Assembly (NCBI GenBank): GCA_016199905.1
Contig: JACQFU010000247.1
Span: 1-6,011 of the forward strand
Origin: Candidatus Wallbacteria bacterium
Lineage (GTDB): Bacteria; Muiribacteriota; UBA6191; JACPRK01
Direction: 5' to 3'
DNA length: 6,011 nucleotides
How positions within the stretch are numbered: position 1 is the first letter of the stretch; each line of letters starts with the position of its first letter. The notes under the pieces are model-generated. The model was not told where the DNA came from. It did not search any database and saw only the letters and a list, made by a program, of their open reading frames with translations. Position numbers and translations under genes: made by a program. Shown here one piece after another: positions 5,647 through 6,011 of the stretch.

Positions 5647-5919
5647 ATGTGGCGGACGGTGCTGGCGATGATGCTCGCCGCGGCGGCGCAGGCCGCCGAG
5701 CCGGGTCTGCGCGTGACGGCCTGCTTCGAGTTCGAGCACACGGCCGTCGGCAATCCAGCTTCGGCGCGCACGACCGACTGCATCGCGCAGCAGATCTCGG
5801 GCCCCGATCCGGCGGGCGTGTTCGAACGCCAGTGGTCGGCGATCGTCGCCGGCGGCGACAAGGCCACCGCGCTCTGCAGAGATCCTCTATTGTCACTGAC
5901 TTCTGTTGGCGTCGGATAG
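5647..5919 (+). CDS. Small predicted exported protein, probably truncated
   Basis: A 90-residue reading frame. It begins with a clear Sec signal peptide: MWRTVLAMMLAAAAQA with expected cleavage AQA|A before Glu18, so the product should be exported. The mature part has Cys26, Cys45 and Cys76. The spacing of GLRVTACFEFEH and TTDCIAQQISGPDP is faintly like DUF3617-type secreted proteins, but this is not a recognition and no function is assigned. Up to about residue 77 the codons are GC-ending, as in the neighbours. The last residues (DPLLSLTSVGVG) use codons such as CTA, TTG, TCA, ACT, TCT and GTT, which suggests the original 3' end has been lost. A GTG at 5638 in frame would add three residues. 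No Shine-Dalgarno is visible, consistent with leaderless translation from the TATAGT box. Confidence 0.6.
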   Translation: MWRTVLAMMLAAAAQAAEPGLRVTACFEFEHTAVGNPASARTTDCIAQQISGPDPAGVFERQWSAIVAGGDKATALCRDPLLSLTSVGVG

Positions 5920-6011
5920 CCACCCTGGTGCGAGGTCTGATCCATAGACCCATGAGAAGTCCGTCCCACGCTGTAGCCCGACCCGTAACATGCGCATGAC
6001 AGGCCTACGAG
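5880..6011. other. Right-end segment of different composition, no gene recognised
   Basis: From about 5880 the sequence becomes poorer in GC and in GC-ending codons than the DNA to its left. It starts next to the 10-bp palindrome CTCTGCAGAG (5872-5881) and holds another, CATGCGCATG (5989-5998). No complete gene is present and I recognise no insertion-sequence end. It could be the edge of a mobile element, a recombination junction or an assembly chimera. Confidence 0.3.

Noticed and set aside
5375..5969. Minus-strand reading frames across the right end
   Set aside because: They run through the pilin 3' end and the structured intergenic DNA, are Arg/Pro-rich, and show no transposase or other motif.

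Overview
The window reads as chromosomal DNA from a GC-rich Gram-negative-type bacterium. Third codon positions are almost always G or C, one gene encodes a type IV prepilin, and another encodes a protein with a Sec-type signal peptide. The taxon cannot be fixed from the sequence. The content would suit a free-living lineage such as Acidobacteriota, Myxococcota or a related group, but that is inference only. No rRNA, tRNA, CRISPR array or recognisable transposase was found.

Layout. Positions 1-60 lie downstream of a minus-strand gene and hold three degenerate tandem heptamers. Positions 61-2172 (minus) encode a RecQ-family DNA helicase with a C-terminal HRDC domain; its zinc-binding cysteines lie unusually far after the helicase motor. 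A divergent intergenic region (2173-2340) separates it from a plus-strand two-component pair. It carries three CTGAAA direct repeats at 10-11 bp phasing, the arrangement expected of an OmpR/PhoB-family operator. The response regulator (2341-3039) is intact. The histidine kinase follows after 3 nt (3043-4571), but its reading frame is broken at a run of five G at 3440-3444. All kinase domains are present once a -1 shift is allowed.

Next is a leader region (4572-4694) with an inverted repeat, a perfect tetraloop hairpin and a strong purine-rich ribosome-binding region. It precedes a type IV pilin-like gene (4695-5495) with a textbook class III leader and six cysteines. The pilin gene is followed by a long hairpin ending in CTTTT, a good terminator candidate. 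A duplicated TTCCCGGG and a TATAGT box come before a short gene for a predicted exported protein (5647-5919). The last 130 bases change in base composition at about position 5880, and the end of the small gene looks replaced by unrelated sequence.

How it may work together. The regulator and kinase form one signalling pair, probably autoregulated through the direct repeats. The pilin gene directly downstream is a plausible target or functional neighbour, but it has its own leader and nothing proves the link. RecQ is an unrelated housekeeping repair gene transcribed away from the pair. I see no clear new system. The items most worth a second look are the kinase frameshift, the phased repeats, the structured DNA flanking the pilin gene and the composition break at the right end.
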